A stretch of DNA of 64,000 nt from positions 310,001 through 374,000 of the forward strand of contig NZ_CP087588.1 of assembly GCF_020985305.1 (NCBI RefSeq), read 5' to 3'. This document shows, piece by piece, positions 17,765 to 25,885 of this stretch. Under the pieces are notes generated by a model. That model was not told the origin of the DNA, did no database searches, and saw nothing but the letters and a program-made list of their open reading frames with translations. How positions within the stretch are numbered: position 1 is the first letter of the stretch; each line of letters opens with the position of its first letter. Origin of the DNA: Croceicoccus sp. Ery15 (GTDB lineage: Bacteria; Pseudomonadota; Alphaproteobacteria; Sphingomonadales; Sphingomonadaceae). The translations under genes and the position numbers were made by a program.

Positions 17765-18399
17765 TCTTTGGTTCCGTCGGGCAGGATGCCGAGCGCGATG
17801 TAGACCGCCTTGTTGCGAACGAAGCCTTCGTCGCGAACCTTCACGCGGATCGCGTCGAAGAACACCAGAGGATAGCAATCATCGAGCGGCCGGCCCTGCC
17901 ATTCGGTCACCGTTTCCAGCACGGCGTCGGTGATCGTGGAGATCAGATCCGGCGCACGTTAATGCCGTACAGCTCTTCCAGGTGCCCCCGGATCTCACGC
18001 ACCGTCATGCCGCGTGCGTACATCGAGATGATCTTCGTATCGAAGTCCGGGAAGTGGCGCTGATACTCGGCGATCAGCTTGGGATCGAATGTACCCGAAC
18101 GGTCGCGCGGAATATCCAGCGTCACTTTCGACGTGCCGGTCAGCATCGTCTTCTTCGAGCTGCCGTTGCGCCGATTGGCGACGCCGGCCTCCGCTTCCGA
18201 TTCGAGATGATCGTCCAGTTCTGCCGTCAGCATCCGTTCCGACAGTGCCTTCTTCAACTCGTCAATCAGTCCGTCCCGGGCGAATAACTCTTGCGGGTCA
18301 CGTCCGTCCAGCTGGTCCAGTAACTCCTTGTCGATTGCCATATCGATGGTCCTTTCCATTCCATCTATATGACCTCGCGCACAAAATTACTGACAGTCC
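17765..18399 (-). mobile_element. IS256-family remnant with broken transposase
   Basis: The N-terminal half of an IS256 mutator-type transposase lies on the minus strand in two frames: 17943-18359 (138 codons, ending ELYGINVRRI) and 17704-17922 (starting LETVTEWQGRPLDDCYPLVF). A frameshift near 17930 separates them. Homology ends at GILPDGTKE, so the DDE catalytic half is gone. The outer tip CTGACAGTCCCC near 18391-18402 matches the end of the other IS256 copy. The 70 bp between 17697 and 17765 belong to neither this IS nor the amidohydrolase. Confidence 0.8.
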
Positions 18400-18655
18400 C
18401 CGACCGGAACGCCGGCACGCTTGCCGCTGTTCACCTCGGCCTTCTTCACCCACTCCAGCAGCGTGTGACCCGAGCAGTCAATCATGGCCGCTATGGATGT
18501 GATCGCTGCCCAACGGGAGGGATGCTCGCTCTCTTGATCCAGCGCCAGGCGAACAGCCCGTTCACGCACCTCAGGTGAAAACTTGTTCGTTGTCTTGCTC
18601 ATCGTAGACCCTTCCTCTCAGGAGTTAGGGCCTCCGGCAATCCCGGGGCGGTTCA
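18400..18655 (-). mobile_element. IS3-family remnant (OrfA N-terminus)
   Basis: A 71-codon frame on the minus strand (18387-18602) begins [20 protein letters not shown], a typical IS3 OrfA helix-turn-helix domain. It is cut near NSGKRAGVP by the IS256 remnant. The upstream sequence to TGAACCGCCCC (tip at about 18655) is the IS3 terminal repeat. Only one end of the element survives. Confidence 0.75.
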
Positions 18656-18657
18656 AG

Positions 18658-18917
18658 AACGTATGGCCCGCCCCGTCTGCAAGGACTATTTTGAGGCTGG
18701 CAACTGACTGGTCTGCATCAACGTATACGGCATATCAGCGTTGCGCTGTCGCCAAGATGGAGCTTCGCACGCTCTGAACCTCATAATGGGGGTGGCAGCA
18801 AAGTGCCGTTCTTGGTACCAGGCTTTCAGGGCGTCGATTTACCGTCAGGCCATCTTCAAAATTCCTCCCGCAGACATCGTGGTCACACAACCGGTCGAGG
18901 ACCGGTGACCAGGATAC
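18658..18917 (-). ncRNA. Candidate bridge RNA region of IS110 element A
   Basis: 260 bp without a gene, 3' of the transposase. It shares conserved blocks with the corresponding part of element B (20471-20716): CGTATGGCCCGCCCC with GTCTGCAAGG, GGTCTGCATCAACGTAT, GCCAAGATGG and ACCAGGCTTTC. The sequences between these blocks differ. IS110-family elements are known to encode a bridge RNA with a conserved scaffold and variable guide loops, and in IS1111-type elements it lies at this end. The exact RNA ends are not determined. Confidence 0.5.
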
Positions 18918-19949
18918 TCAGATCGGCATTGCAGCACGGTCGATCGACAACGTGTCTCCGCGACGCAGTGTGACCCAAGCGATCCGGGCCAGCTTGTTGG
19001 CCAGTGCCACCGTCACCGTGTTGTAGTGGCATCTGGCAAGCAGGCCGAGCAGCCAGCTCCCCAGCGGCGTCTCGCTCTTGGCAAGCGATGGCAGTGCAGC
19101 TCTTGCACCATGGATCAAAAGGGTTCGCAGGTACCTGTTTCCGCGTTTGCTTATTCCTCGAATCTTCGGTTTCCCGCCTGTCGTGTATTGCTTCGGTACC
19201 AAGCCCAGCCAAGCGCTGAGATCACGGCTCCGTTCAAAGGTCGACGCATCTCCGACTGCGGCTGCCAGGGCTGTCGCATTGAGCGAACCGATCCCTGGGA
19301 TCGTCAAAAGCCTGCGCGCCAGTTCATCGGTTCGGGTGAGTTCTAGAAACTCCATATCAAGCGCCGCGATCCTGTCGTCCAGCGTCTTCCACTCCTCGCG
19401 TGTTTCCATCATGAACCGACGGATCCGACCCTCGGGAAGACGATCCGTATCGGCTAGCATCGCATCGAGTGCCCTCTCGAACTTCTGGCGGCCTTGGGGC
19501 GCTACGATCCCGCGTTCCATTAGGATCGCTCGCGCCTGATTTATCAGGTTCGTACGCGCTCCCACGAGCTGCGACCGCACGCGATGGAGCGACTGAACAT
19601 CGAGCTGATCCTGGGTCTTCATCTCGACGAACCGCATGGTCGGTCGCGTTGCGGCTTCCGCGATCGCCTCTGCGTCGCGATCATCGTTCTTTTGCGCCTT
19701 TACGTAGGGACGGACATATTCCGGCGACATCAACCAGACGGTATGGCCTTGAGCCGCCAGCAACCGACCCAGATGATGCGCCCCGCAACAGGCCTCCATC
19801 GCGATCACGCATGGCGCCAGCTTCGCTGTGAAGCCTGGAATTGTGGACGGGCGCATGCGTCTGCTCAGCACGACTTTGCCAGTCGTATCAAGCCCGGCAG
19901 CACTGCAGCTGTTCTTGCCCAGATCGACTCCAAGTGTACAAATAGTCAT
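18918..19949 (-). CDS. IS110-family transposase (element A)
   Basis: A 343-residue DEDD recombinase. The N-terminal RuvC-like domain begins TLGVDLGKNSCSAAGLD and includes AMEACCGAHH and NDDRDAEAIAEA. The C-terminal Tnp_20 part has LLTIPGIGSLNATALAAAVGD and GISKRGNRYLRTLLIHGAR. It is full length and apparently intact. It catalyses guide-RNA-directed insertion of the element. Confidence 0.93.
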   Translation of the reverse strand: MTICTLGVDLGKNSCSAAGLDTTGKVVLSRRMRPSTIPGFTAKLAPCVIAMEACCGAHHLGRLLAAQGHTVWLMSPEYVRPYVKAQKNDDRDAEAIAEAATRPTMRFVEMKTQDQLDVQSLHRVRSQLVGARTNLINQARAILMERGIVAPQGRQKFERALDAMLADTDRLPEGRIRRFMMETREEWKTLDDRIAALDMEFLELTRTDELARRLLTIPGIGSLNATALAAAVGDASTFERSRDLSAWLGLVPKQYTTGGKPKIRGISKRGNRYLRTLLIHGARAALPSLAKSETPLGSWLLGLLARCHYNTVTVALANKLARIAWVTLRRGDTLSIDRAAMPI

Positions 19950-20040
19950 GGCTCGCTCCTTTCCTTTTCACCAACAACCGCATCCTATCAGATGCTGGAA
20001 AAGGGGCGGGCCATTCCATAATTGGTGGCGGGAAACGAGA

Positions 20041-20320
20041 ATGAAGATAGTGTATATCGATCGCTCGATGTCGGCGTTCAGGAGCCCAACTCGTTTTCGC
20101 GGGACATGTTCCGCAAAGGTCATGACAAAGCTGACGCAGGTTTATCCCGATGCGGAAATTGTCTACCGCGACCTCGCCGCTGATCCGCTTCCGCATCTTC
20201 GCGCGCATACGCTTCCGGCTATTTTCGGGCAGGCTGAAAGCGAAGACTGAGACACGGCGACCGAGCCTGGTCTGAGCAAGGAAGCTCTTGCGCAGTTCAT
20301 GGATGCCGACGTTGAATAGC
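20041..20320 (+). pseudogene. Azoreductase-like (AzoR family) fragment
   Basis: Starts MKIVYIDRS and contains KLTQVYPDAEIVYRDLAADPLPHL, the N-terminal signature of FMN-dependent NADH-azoreductases. The middle (SFSRDM) is only readable in another frame, so there are at least two frameshifts. It is then interrupted by a stop at 20248-20250 and ends near QFMDADVE where an IS3 element starts. It is a dead remnant about one third of the normal length. Confidence 0.55.
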
Positions 20321-20331
20321 CCCTAGATTTG

Positions 20332-20470
20332 TGGACGCCTTCTTTCCTAAATTTGAGGACAGGAGGCGACGATGGGGAAAGCTAATTTCAGCGACGAGTT
20401 CAAGCGTGATGCGGTGGCCCAGATCACCGAGCGCGGCTACCGGGTGACCGAGGAGCGCGACATCCTAAAA
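20332..20470 (+). mobile_element. IS3-family element 2, left end and OrfA remnant
   Basis: From the tip near TAGATTTGTGGACGCC through OrfA beginning at 20372 (MGKANFSDEFKRDAVAQITERGY). The frame jumps directly to VTEERDILK, so the middle of OrfA has been deleted. IS110 element B is inserted immediately after the DILK codons. The OrfB part continues at 21816. Confidence 0.75.
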
Positions 20471-20716
20471 AACGTATGGCCCGCCCCGTCTGCAAGGGTA
20501 AAATTGGATGGCGTAGTGGGTCTGCATCAACGTATCCGGTCTCAGGTCTGCTGACCTGGCCAAGATGGGTTCCGCGCGGCAGGAGCTTCATAAAGCCATC
20601 GGTGACAAGCACCACATTTTTAACCAGGCTTTCCCGTCCGCCGGTTCGACCGTTATGCCATCTATCTCACCTCCACAGACATTCTGAGCGCCCAGCCTCG
20701 ACTGACCGCAATTCCG
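20471..20716 (-). ncRNA. Candidate bridge RNA region of IS110 element B
   Basis: 246 bp 3' of the transposase, sharing the conserved blocks listed for element A with divergent sequence between them. The pattern of fixed scaffold and variable segments fits a bridge RNA. RNA ends and guide loops were not folded. Confidence 0.5.
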
Positions 20717-21748
20717 TCAGATGGTTGCCTCCTGCGATCGATACACGTCACCGCGCCGGAGAACGGCCCAGGCGATCCGCGCCAGTTTGGCTGCCAGTGC
20801 GACGACCGCAACGTTGGGATGCGCGCGAGCAAGTAGATTGCGTAGCCACGCTCCTATCGCTGTTTGTTGCTCGGCAAAGTGCCTCATCGCGGCCCGTGCC
20901 CCATGGATGAGCTGGGTCCGTAAATAACGATTCCCACGCTTGCTGATGCCCAGCATTTTGGTTTTACCGCCGGTCGAGTGTTGTCGCGGCGTCAGACCGA
21001 GCCATGCGGCCAGATCACGCCCTTTGGCAAAGGCGCTGGCATCGCCCACTGCAGCGACCAGCGCCGTGGCATTAATCACACCGATGCCGGGAATTGTAAC
21101 CAGGCGCCGCGCCAGATCGTCCTCGCGAGTTAGCGCCACCAGTTCGCCGTCATAGGCCGCTATTCGCTGGTCGAGCTGGGTCCATTCGTCGCGCAGGTCC
21201 TGCAGAAGATGCAGCATCCTGGCACTGATTGGCGGATCGTCCGCCATGAGTTCGTCGAGCCGATTGATTAGGGGACCACGGCGCTTTGGCAGAATGATAC
21301 CCCGCTCCAGCAGCATCGCGCGTAACTGGTTGGTCAGCCGGGTCCGCTCTGCAACCAACCTTGCGCGTGCGCGATGCAGAATTTGCAGGTCGAGCTGGGC
21401 TTCGCTTTTCGGTGTCACCAAGCGCATTGTTGGTCGGGTCGCGGCTTCAGCAATCGCTTCGGCATCGCGATCATCGGTCTTCTGCGCCTTGACGTAGGGC
21501 TGAACATATTCGGGCGACATCAATCGCACCGAGTGACCATGCGACTGGAATATTCGGCACAGAAAATGCGCGCCGCAGCATGCCTCCATCGCCACCACGC
21601 ATCGCGGCAGCTTCGATACGAACTTAATCAGACCCTGTCTCGTCATCCGTCGACGCAACACGACTGCGCCGGAATCATCAAGGCCAGCAACGCTGCAACT
21701 GTTTTTGCCAAGATCAACGCCCAGAACACTGATTGCCAAATTCGTCAT
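20717..21748 (-). CDS. IS110-family transposase (element B)
   Basis: A 343-residue DEDD transposase, the same length as that of element A and homologous throughout (VLGVDLGKNSCSVAGLDDSG, TDDRDAEAIAEAATRPTMR, LVTIPGIGVINATALVAAVGD, GISKRGNRYLRTQLIHGAR). The start is ATG 21748; the open frame continues further upstream into flanking IS3 sequence without homology. Apparently intact. Confidence 0.92.
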   Translation of the reverse strand: MTNLAISVLGVDLGKNSCSVAGLDDSGAVVLRRRMTRQGLIKFVSKLPRCVVAMEACCGAHFLCRIFQSHGHSVRLMSPEYVQPYVKAQKTDDRDAEAIAEAATRPTMRLVTPKSEAQLDLQILHRARARLVAERTRLTNQLRAMLLERGIILPKRRGPLINRLDELMADDPPISARMLHLLQDLRDEWTQLDQRIAAYDGELVALTREDDLARRLVTIPGIGVINATALVAAVGDASAFAKGRDLAAWLGLTPRQHSTGGKTKMLGISKRGNRYLRTQLIHGARAAMRHFAEQQTAIGAWLRNLLARAHPNVAVVALAAKLARIAWAVLRRGDVYRSQEATI

Positions 21749-21815
21749 TGCTCGTCTCCTCTTCCATTCCGGCGCCGTTATAGCGCCGGTCGTTGAGGGG
21801 CGGGCCATCCCATAA

Positions 21816-22366
21816 AGCCACCGCGTATTTGACCTTTGGCCACTTCGTTCCGCCAGGGATGCAAAGTGAGATACGCGTTCGTTGCCGAGCATCGCACGCT
21901 GTTCCCGGTGCGCGCGATGTGCCGGTGTCTGCGCATCCAGCCCAGCGGCTTCTACGCCTGGTTGAAGAACCCGTTGAGCAGACGGGCGAAGGAAGATGCT
22001 CGGCAGACCGAGCTGCTCCGGCAGGCATGGGAAGACAGCGGCAAGGTCTATGGCTATCGCAAGCTGCATGACGACCTGCTCGATCAGGGCGAGACTTGCT
22101 GCCCGAACCGCGTGGCGCGTCTCGCCAGTCTGGCGGGTATTAAAGCGAGGATCGGCTACAAGCGCAGGCCGGGCAGCTATGGTGGCAAGCCATCCAGGGT
22201 GGTCGACAATACGCTGGCCCGCCAGTTCGATGTCGCGGCACCCGACAAGACATGGGTGACCGACATCACCTACATCAGGACGCAGGAGGGCTTTGCCTAT
22301 CTGGCGGTGGTGATCGACCTTTACTCCCGCCGAGTGGTGGGCTGGTCGATGCAGAACCGCCAGATG
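21816..22366 (+). pseudogene. IS3-family OrfB transposase, 3'-truncated
   Basis: The frame from 21836 contains YAFVAEHRTLFPVRAMCRCL, the HTH_21 segment GKVYGYRKLHDDL and the rve integrase start KTWVTDITYIRTQEGFAYLAVVIDLYSRRVVGWSM. Homology stops after MQNRQM near 22366, so the second Asp and the Glu of the DDE triad are lost. It is joined directly to an unrelated gene fragment. Confidence 0.85.
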
Positions 22367-22806
22367 ATCCAGACCTGGCGATCAAGGCAGGCAGACACCT
22401 ATGCGAGGAATTGCTCGAACCCCTTCAAGACCATTGGGGCAGGATTGCGATCCGGTCTGCGTATCGCTCGTGTGAGGTAAATGGCTTTTGCAATGCGATG
22501 CAGCGCAAGAAGAAGGCCGGCTACACCTGTGCTTCGAACGAGAGCAATTTCGCGGGGCACATCTGGGATCGCCTCGATGTGAACGGACACATGGGGGCGA
22601 TGGCTTGTGAGGTCGTTCCCAGTTTCTGGGCCAATCACCAAGAGCAAGGCGATTGGCAGATACTCGCTCGATGGATCCACGAGCACCTCCCTTACTCAAC
22701 GCTCTATTTCTTTCCGACCTATTGGGCATTCAATATCGGCTGGCATGAAAGCCCCAAAAAGAGCATCAAGAGCTACGCAGAGCCTGCCGGAACATTCACT
22801 CCCTGA
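22367..22806 (+). pseudogene. 5'-truncated protein resembling M15-type peptidase-fold proteins
   Basis: In frame from the IS3 junction the sequence reads LAIKAGRHLCEELLEPLQ then RIAIRSAYRSCEVN, ASNESNFAGHIWDRLDVNG and a late EHLPYSTLYFFPTYWAFNIGWHE to a stop at 22806. The SxYRS, AGHxWD and final WHE pattern recalls the D-Ala-D-Ala peptidase (M15) fold, although the canonical zinc ligands are not all clear. The N-terminus is missing because the IS3 fragment replaced it. No ribosome site or start is evident, so expression is doubtful. Confidence 0.5.
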
Positions 22807-22866
22807 CGGAGAAGCAAATCAAGATTCGAGTCCCAAAAAAGGCATCGAACCAATGCATTAGACGGT

Positions 22867-22888
22867 TTTTGCGGGCCTTTTGCGGGCC
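22867..22888. repeat. Tandem 11-bp repeat
   Basis: TTTTGCGGGCC occurs twice in a row, followed by TTTGC. It lies in the 140-bp gap between the truncated M15-like gene and the next frame. Function unknown. Confidence 0.6.
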
Positions 22889-22949
22889 TTTGCCTCAGAC
22901 CGAATTGCTTAAGTATCTGAATATAAATCGGAAAAGAGCTCGAATGTGA

Positions 22950-23492
22950 TGCCTCTTCTGGACCTACTCAATTCTCGGCGGTCTTGCGCTAATCACAGGC
23001 GGCCTCCTAATCTCAAATCATTTAATGCGGGCTTATGGAAAGCGCGCGAGGATCAAGAAGATCACCGCGCAAATGGACCATTTCCTCGAACAGATCGAGG
23101 GGCTCTCGGAAGCAGTCGGCGCCTCCGGCACGCCGGCCCCGATCGTTGACCAGAGCCCTTATCGGATCATCACCGCAGACCGTGATGCCGATCTTCGATT
23201 GAGCCTCTTCAGCCGGGACGGATCGATAAGCTGGCCGCTGATTCTAGATGGAAGCTTTCATATCGAGGGCGATACCCTTCCCGACCTTCAAAGCTTTGCA
23301 CATGCAGTGCTTGTCGATGGCAAGGAAGGCCTTTTCATCGAGCACGACGGCAGTCAAACAGGCATGATCGGATATGGGCTGAAGGGCCCCAATGCGGCTG
23401 GCTATCAGTTGGAGCCCAAGCTCGCCGAAGCTATCGGCATCGAAGCCAATGGGGGTGTAACCCTGAAATCCCTGGTCAGGTCGAACACCTGA
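22950..23492 (+). CDS. Hypothetical membrane-anchored protein
   Basis: The frame from ATG 23025 encodes 155 residues with an early helical segment (KRARIKKITAQMDHFLEQIE), then a domain rich in acidic and aromatic residues (RIITADRDADLRLSLFSRDGSISWPL). In-frame codons upstream back to 22950 encode a strongly hydrophobic stretch, LGGLALITGGLLISN, which looks like a transmembrane helix. It has no ATG or GTG; an ATG at 22944 is followed directly by TGA. Either the start is unusual or a point mutation broke it. If only 23025 is used the anchor is lost. No family is recognised. It is the first of a series of same-strand small genes. Confidence 0.55.
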   Translation, partial: CLFWTYSILGGLALITGGLLISNHLMRAYGKRARIKKITAQMDHFLEQIEGLSEAVGASGTPAPIVDQSPYRIITADRDADLRLSLFSRDGSISWPLILDGSFHIEGDTLPDLQSFAHAVLVDGKEGLFIEHDGSQTGMIGYGLKGPNAAGYQLEPKLAEAIGIEANGGVTLKSLVRSNT

Positions 23493-23506
23493 TCAGAGGG
23501 AAAAAG

Positions 23507-24160
23507 ATGGACCAGCCGCTTCACCAACTCGTCATCATCGAACTCAACAAGATGCGGTCCGGCCCTGGCTTCTCCGATCGTCAGCGAGCACTCTACGATT
23601 TCGCCATCTACATTCGTGACGCTTACCCGCTCTTTACGGGCCGAGAAGCGATGAAGATCGACAATCTCGTCGCTCACGCGATCTACACCGATCTCGATGC
23701 CGCGCCCCAAGTGCTGCACGAAACGGCCTGGCACATGCTCCAGAGCGCTATCGGCCTGCGAAACGAAATCGCGGACGCCAGAACAGATGGATCGATGTCG
23801 GCCTTGCGCGCGGCAACCGTCGCCTATGTCGAGAAGCGCCAGCGCGGCATCGACATGGAAGGGGAAGAAGCGGGCCGCATCATCAACGCTCTCGTCAAGC
23901 AATCGGCCGAACGGCATCCGCGCCTTGGGCTTTCCTACGGTTATATCGGGAACATCTGGCATGCTCCCTACAAGGATGATCGCAGCTTCCGCGTCTTCAC
24001 CAAGGTGAGAGCTGCCAATGCACCGAACAGCAGCATCAGCTTTGGCGCGCACTCGATCGAAAACCTCGGCCACCTTGCAATCATGGCTGAAAAAGAATTC
24101 CAAGAATGGTGCGCCCACCTTCAGGAGCGGCTGGACGCCGGGGAACTGAGAGCGATCTGA
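23507..24160 (+). CDS. Hypothetical protein, 217 aa
   Basis: No family is recognised. Mostly helical and soluble, with no signal peptide or membrane segment. The central region (AVYVEKRQRG-like AYVEKRQRGIDMEGEEAGRIINAL) is charged and probably helical. The ribosome site GAGGGAAAAAG is of the same type as in neighbouring module genes. It starts 14 bp after the preceding gene, so the two are probably cotranscribed. Confidence 0.7.
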   Translation: MDQPLHQLVIIELNKMRSGPGFSDRQRALYDFAIYIRDAYPLFTGREAMKIDNLVAHAIYTDLDAAPQVLHETAWHMLQSAIGLRNEIADARTDGSMSALRAATVAYVEKRQRGIDMEGEEAGRIINALVKQSAERHPRLGLSYGYIGNIWHAPYKDDRSFRVFTKVRAANAPNSSISFGAHSIENLGHLAIMAEKEFQEWCAHLQERLDAGELRAI

Positions 24161-24190
24161 GGCGAGTTAGGCTTGCTGAAAGGAAAATCG

Positions 24191-24721
24191 ATGCTCGCGC
24201 ATGTGAACCCTGCTTGGCTGATTGCCGCAATCCTGCTCGTAGCAGTCCTGCTGCGAACATGGTGGGTCCGCCGTCACTACGTCGCCGTTTCCTCTTCTGC
24301 CATCGACTGGAACGACGGTGACACGATTTACTACACCTCGTCCGGTCGCCGGAGCGTCAAAATCCGTTGTAGTGGGTTCGATGCTCCCGAAATGGATCAA
24401 GCGCACGGAAGAGCGGCACGCGATTTCTTGCGCGATCGTATCAATGCTGCTGGCGGCATCAGCCTCCTCCCGCGCGAAGTCGACCGCTTTGGCCGGATCG
24501 TCGCAGATGTTCGCTTGGGCATGGACGGGAAGGGCGGCGATCTCGCTTCCCTGATGATCCGCAGCGGCTGGGCGCATTCCTACCAGGAGCGCGCTATTGA
24601 TCGCTTCATTGGAACGCTGCCAGCTCGCATTCTGGGTCGTGGCCTCTGGAAGAACAGTCTCTTCGGCCTTCGAGTTACAAGGCCTTCCACTCACCGCTAC
24701 AAAAAAGCGTATTGGGGCTGA
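24191..24721 (+). CDS. Membrane-anchored thermonuclease-like (SNase fold) protein
   Basis: A 176-residue protein with an N-terminal transmembrane helix (AWLIAAILLVAVLLRTWWV) followed by a staphylococcal-nuclease-like domain. The domain has DGDTIYY, the family-typical RCSGFDAPEMDQAHGRAARDF and a later VDRFGRIVADV. Plasmids often encode such nucleases near transfer genes. ATG 24191 has AAAGGAAAA upstream and is preferred to the TTG at 24173. It ends 6 bp before an IS5 element. Activity is likely but the catalytic residues were not all checked. Confidence 0.75.
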   Translation: MLAHVNPAWLIAAILLVAVLLRTWWVRRHYVAVSSSAIDWNDGDTIYYTSSGRRSVKIRCSGFDAPEMDQAHGRAARDFLRDRINAAGGISLLPREVDRFGRIVADVRLGMDGKGGDLASLMIRSGWAHSYQERAIDRFIGTLPARILGRGLWKNSLFGLRVTRPSTHRYKKAYWG

Positions 24722-24727
24722 TTTTTC

Positions 24728-25581
24728 CTAGGTTTCGTGGACAAAGCTTGACTGTGGACTCGGACCTTGATTCAAGGCTGGCTTTTGGAGGCAGCCTTGG
24801 GCGAGCGGATTGGCGTTACGGACGAAGAGTGGGAAGTGATCGGGCCGCTGCTGCCACCTGAGCGGGGTCGTGGCTGCCGTCCGGCGCAGGACAACCGCCC
24901 CTATTTCGAAGGCATGATGTGGATCGCGCGGACCGGAGCGCAGTGGCGTCACCTGCCGGATGAGTATGGCAAGTGGAACAGCGTTTTCCGGCGCTATCGA
25001 CGATGGGTTACGACCGGCGTGTTCGATGCCATGCTGGAGACGCTGGCGGAACTGGCGGGGCGCGACACAGCCGCCGACATGATCGATAGCACCGTGGTCC
25101 GGGCACATCATTGTGCCGTCGGCATAAAAAGGGGACTCAGCAAACCGAGGCGCTTGGCCGATCGCGCGGCGGCTTCACCACCAAGCTCCACGCAAGGTGC
25201 GATGCCAGAGGCTTGCCCCTCGGCTTCGTGCTGACACCGGGGCAAGCGCACGATGTGCAGGGCTTCGCACCGCTGTTCCGCATGATAACTGACCGGATCG
25301 AGGCCTTCCTGGCTGATCGGGGATACGATGCCGATGCGATCCGCGAAGAGATTGAGGCGGCGGGCGTCGAGGCGGTGATCCCGGCCAAGGCGGGCCGGCG
25401 TAATCCCGCCGCGCATGATCGCGCGAAATACAAGTGGCGCAACCTGATCGAGCGACTGTTCAATAAACTCAAGAACTGGCGACGCGTTGCGACCCGCTAC
25501 GACAAAACCAAGGAATCCTATCTCGGCTTCGTCGCGCTCGCCTCAGTCAAACTCTGGATACCCTTTGTCCACGAAACCTAG
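24728..25581 (+). mobile_element. IS5-family (IS427-group-like) insertion sequence
   Basis: An 854-bp element with perfect 19-bp terminal repeats, CTAGGTTTCGTGGACAAAG at 24728-24746 and its complement at 25563-25581. Two overlapping frames encode the transposase. It is inserted just after the nuclease-like gene, which it does not break. Confidence 0.9.
24767..25581 (+). CDS. IS5-family transposase, two overlapping frames
   Basis: The first frame (24767-25234; ATG at 24796-24798 encodes the likely start region) contains TDEEWEVIGPLLPPERGR, the DUF4096-type N-terminus, and the first catalytic Asp in DMIDSTVVRAHH. The second frame (25111-25581) continues GRSRGGFTTKLHARCDARGLPL, ADRGYDAD and the late YKWRNLIERLFNKLKNWRR with the catalytic Glu. 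The frames overlap by about 120 bp, as in IS427-group elements that use programmed frameshifting. Both parts look intact. Confidence 0.85.
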
Positions 25582-25685
25582 AACCACGCTTTGTGCCAGC
25601 ACTGCTTCATCCTAAAATGTGAGCAGGTCTTTGAAATCCCCACCAACAGGCGGTCCCCTCATTTCCGCTTGGCCGTGTTCAAGAC

Positions 25686-25739
25686 CTTGGCTCGGCTTCG
25701 GCGCTCTTTCTAGTCCTTTGGGCGACGGGCCGAGCCAAG
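25686..25739. promoter_or_regulatory. Long inverted repeat in a 300-bp intergenic stretch
   Basis: Perfect 11-bp arms CTTGGCTCGGC (25686-25696) and GCCGAGCCAAG (25729-25739) separated by 32 bp. The stretch 25582-25885 holds no convincing gene. The repeat may be a structured leader RNA, an operator or a recombination site. Confidence 0.4.
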
Positions 25740-25885
25740 CAATCCTACTTCTGGACTGCCCGGCGTTTATGCTTCTTCGCCTGGCAAGCCCGCCCACCTC
25801 AAACAACTCGGGGACAAGACCGGGCTGCCTCTGACCAGCGAGTCCACGACCATGTAGCTTTCACGCTTGGTCACGGGGTCGTATT

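Larger units (their letters stand above)
18658..20021 (-). mobile_element. IS110-family (IS1111-like) element A
   Basis: A complete-looking element of about 1,364 bp. Its subterminal inverted repeats are ATGGCCCGCCCC (18663-18674) and GGGGCGGGCCAT (20003-20014), characteristic of the IS1111 group, which lacks true terminal repeats. The transposase is on the minus strand with a long 3' non-coding end (18658-18917). It sits 2 bp beyond the tip of the IS3 remnant. It is related to, but clearly different from, element B at 20471. Confidence 0.82.
20471..21815 (-). mobile_element. IS110-family (IS1111-like) element B, inserted in IS3
   Basis: About 1,345 bp, with subterminal repeats ATGGCCCGCCCC (20476-20487) and GGGGCGGGCCAT (21797-21808) identical to those of element A. 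It lies in the same orientation as A and splits the OrfA/OrfB junction of an IS3 element. The 3' non-coding end is 20471-20716. Confidence 0.83.

Noticed and set aside
22826..22860. GATTCGAGTCC resembling a tRNA T-loop, next to GCGGGCC repeats as in an attachment site
   Set aside because: The flanking bases do not form a T-stem, no tRNA body or CCA-linked acceptor is present, and no integrase is nearby.
22867..22888. Possible CRISPR-like repeat
   Set aside because: Only two adjacent 11-bp units without spacers. No array or cas gene is present anywhere in the window.
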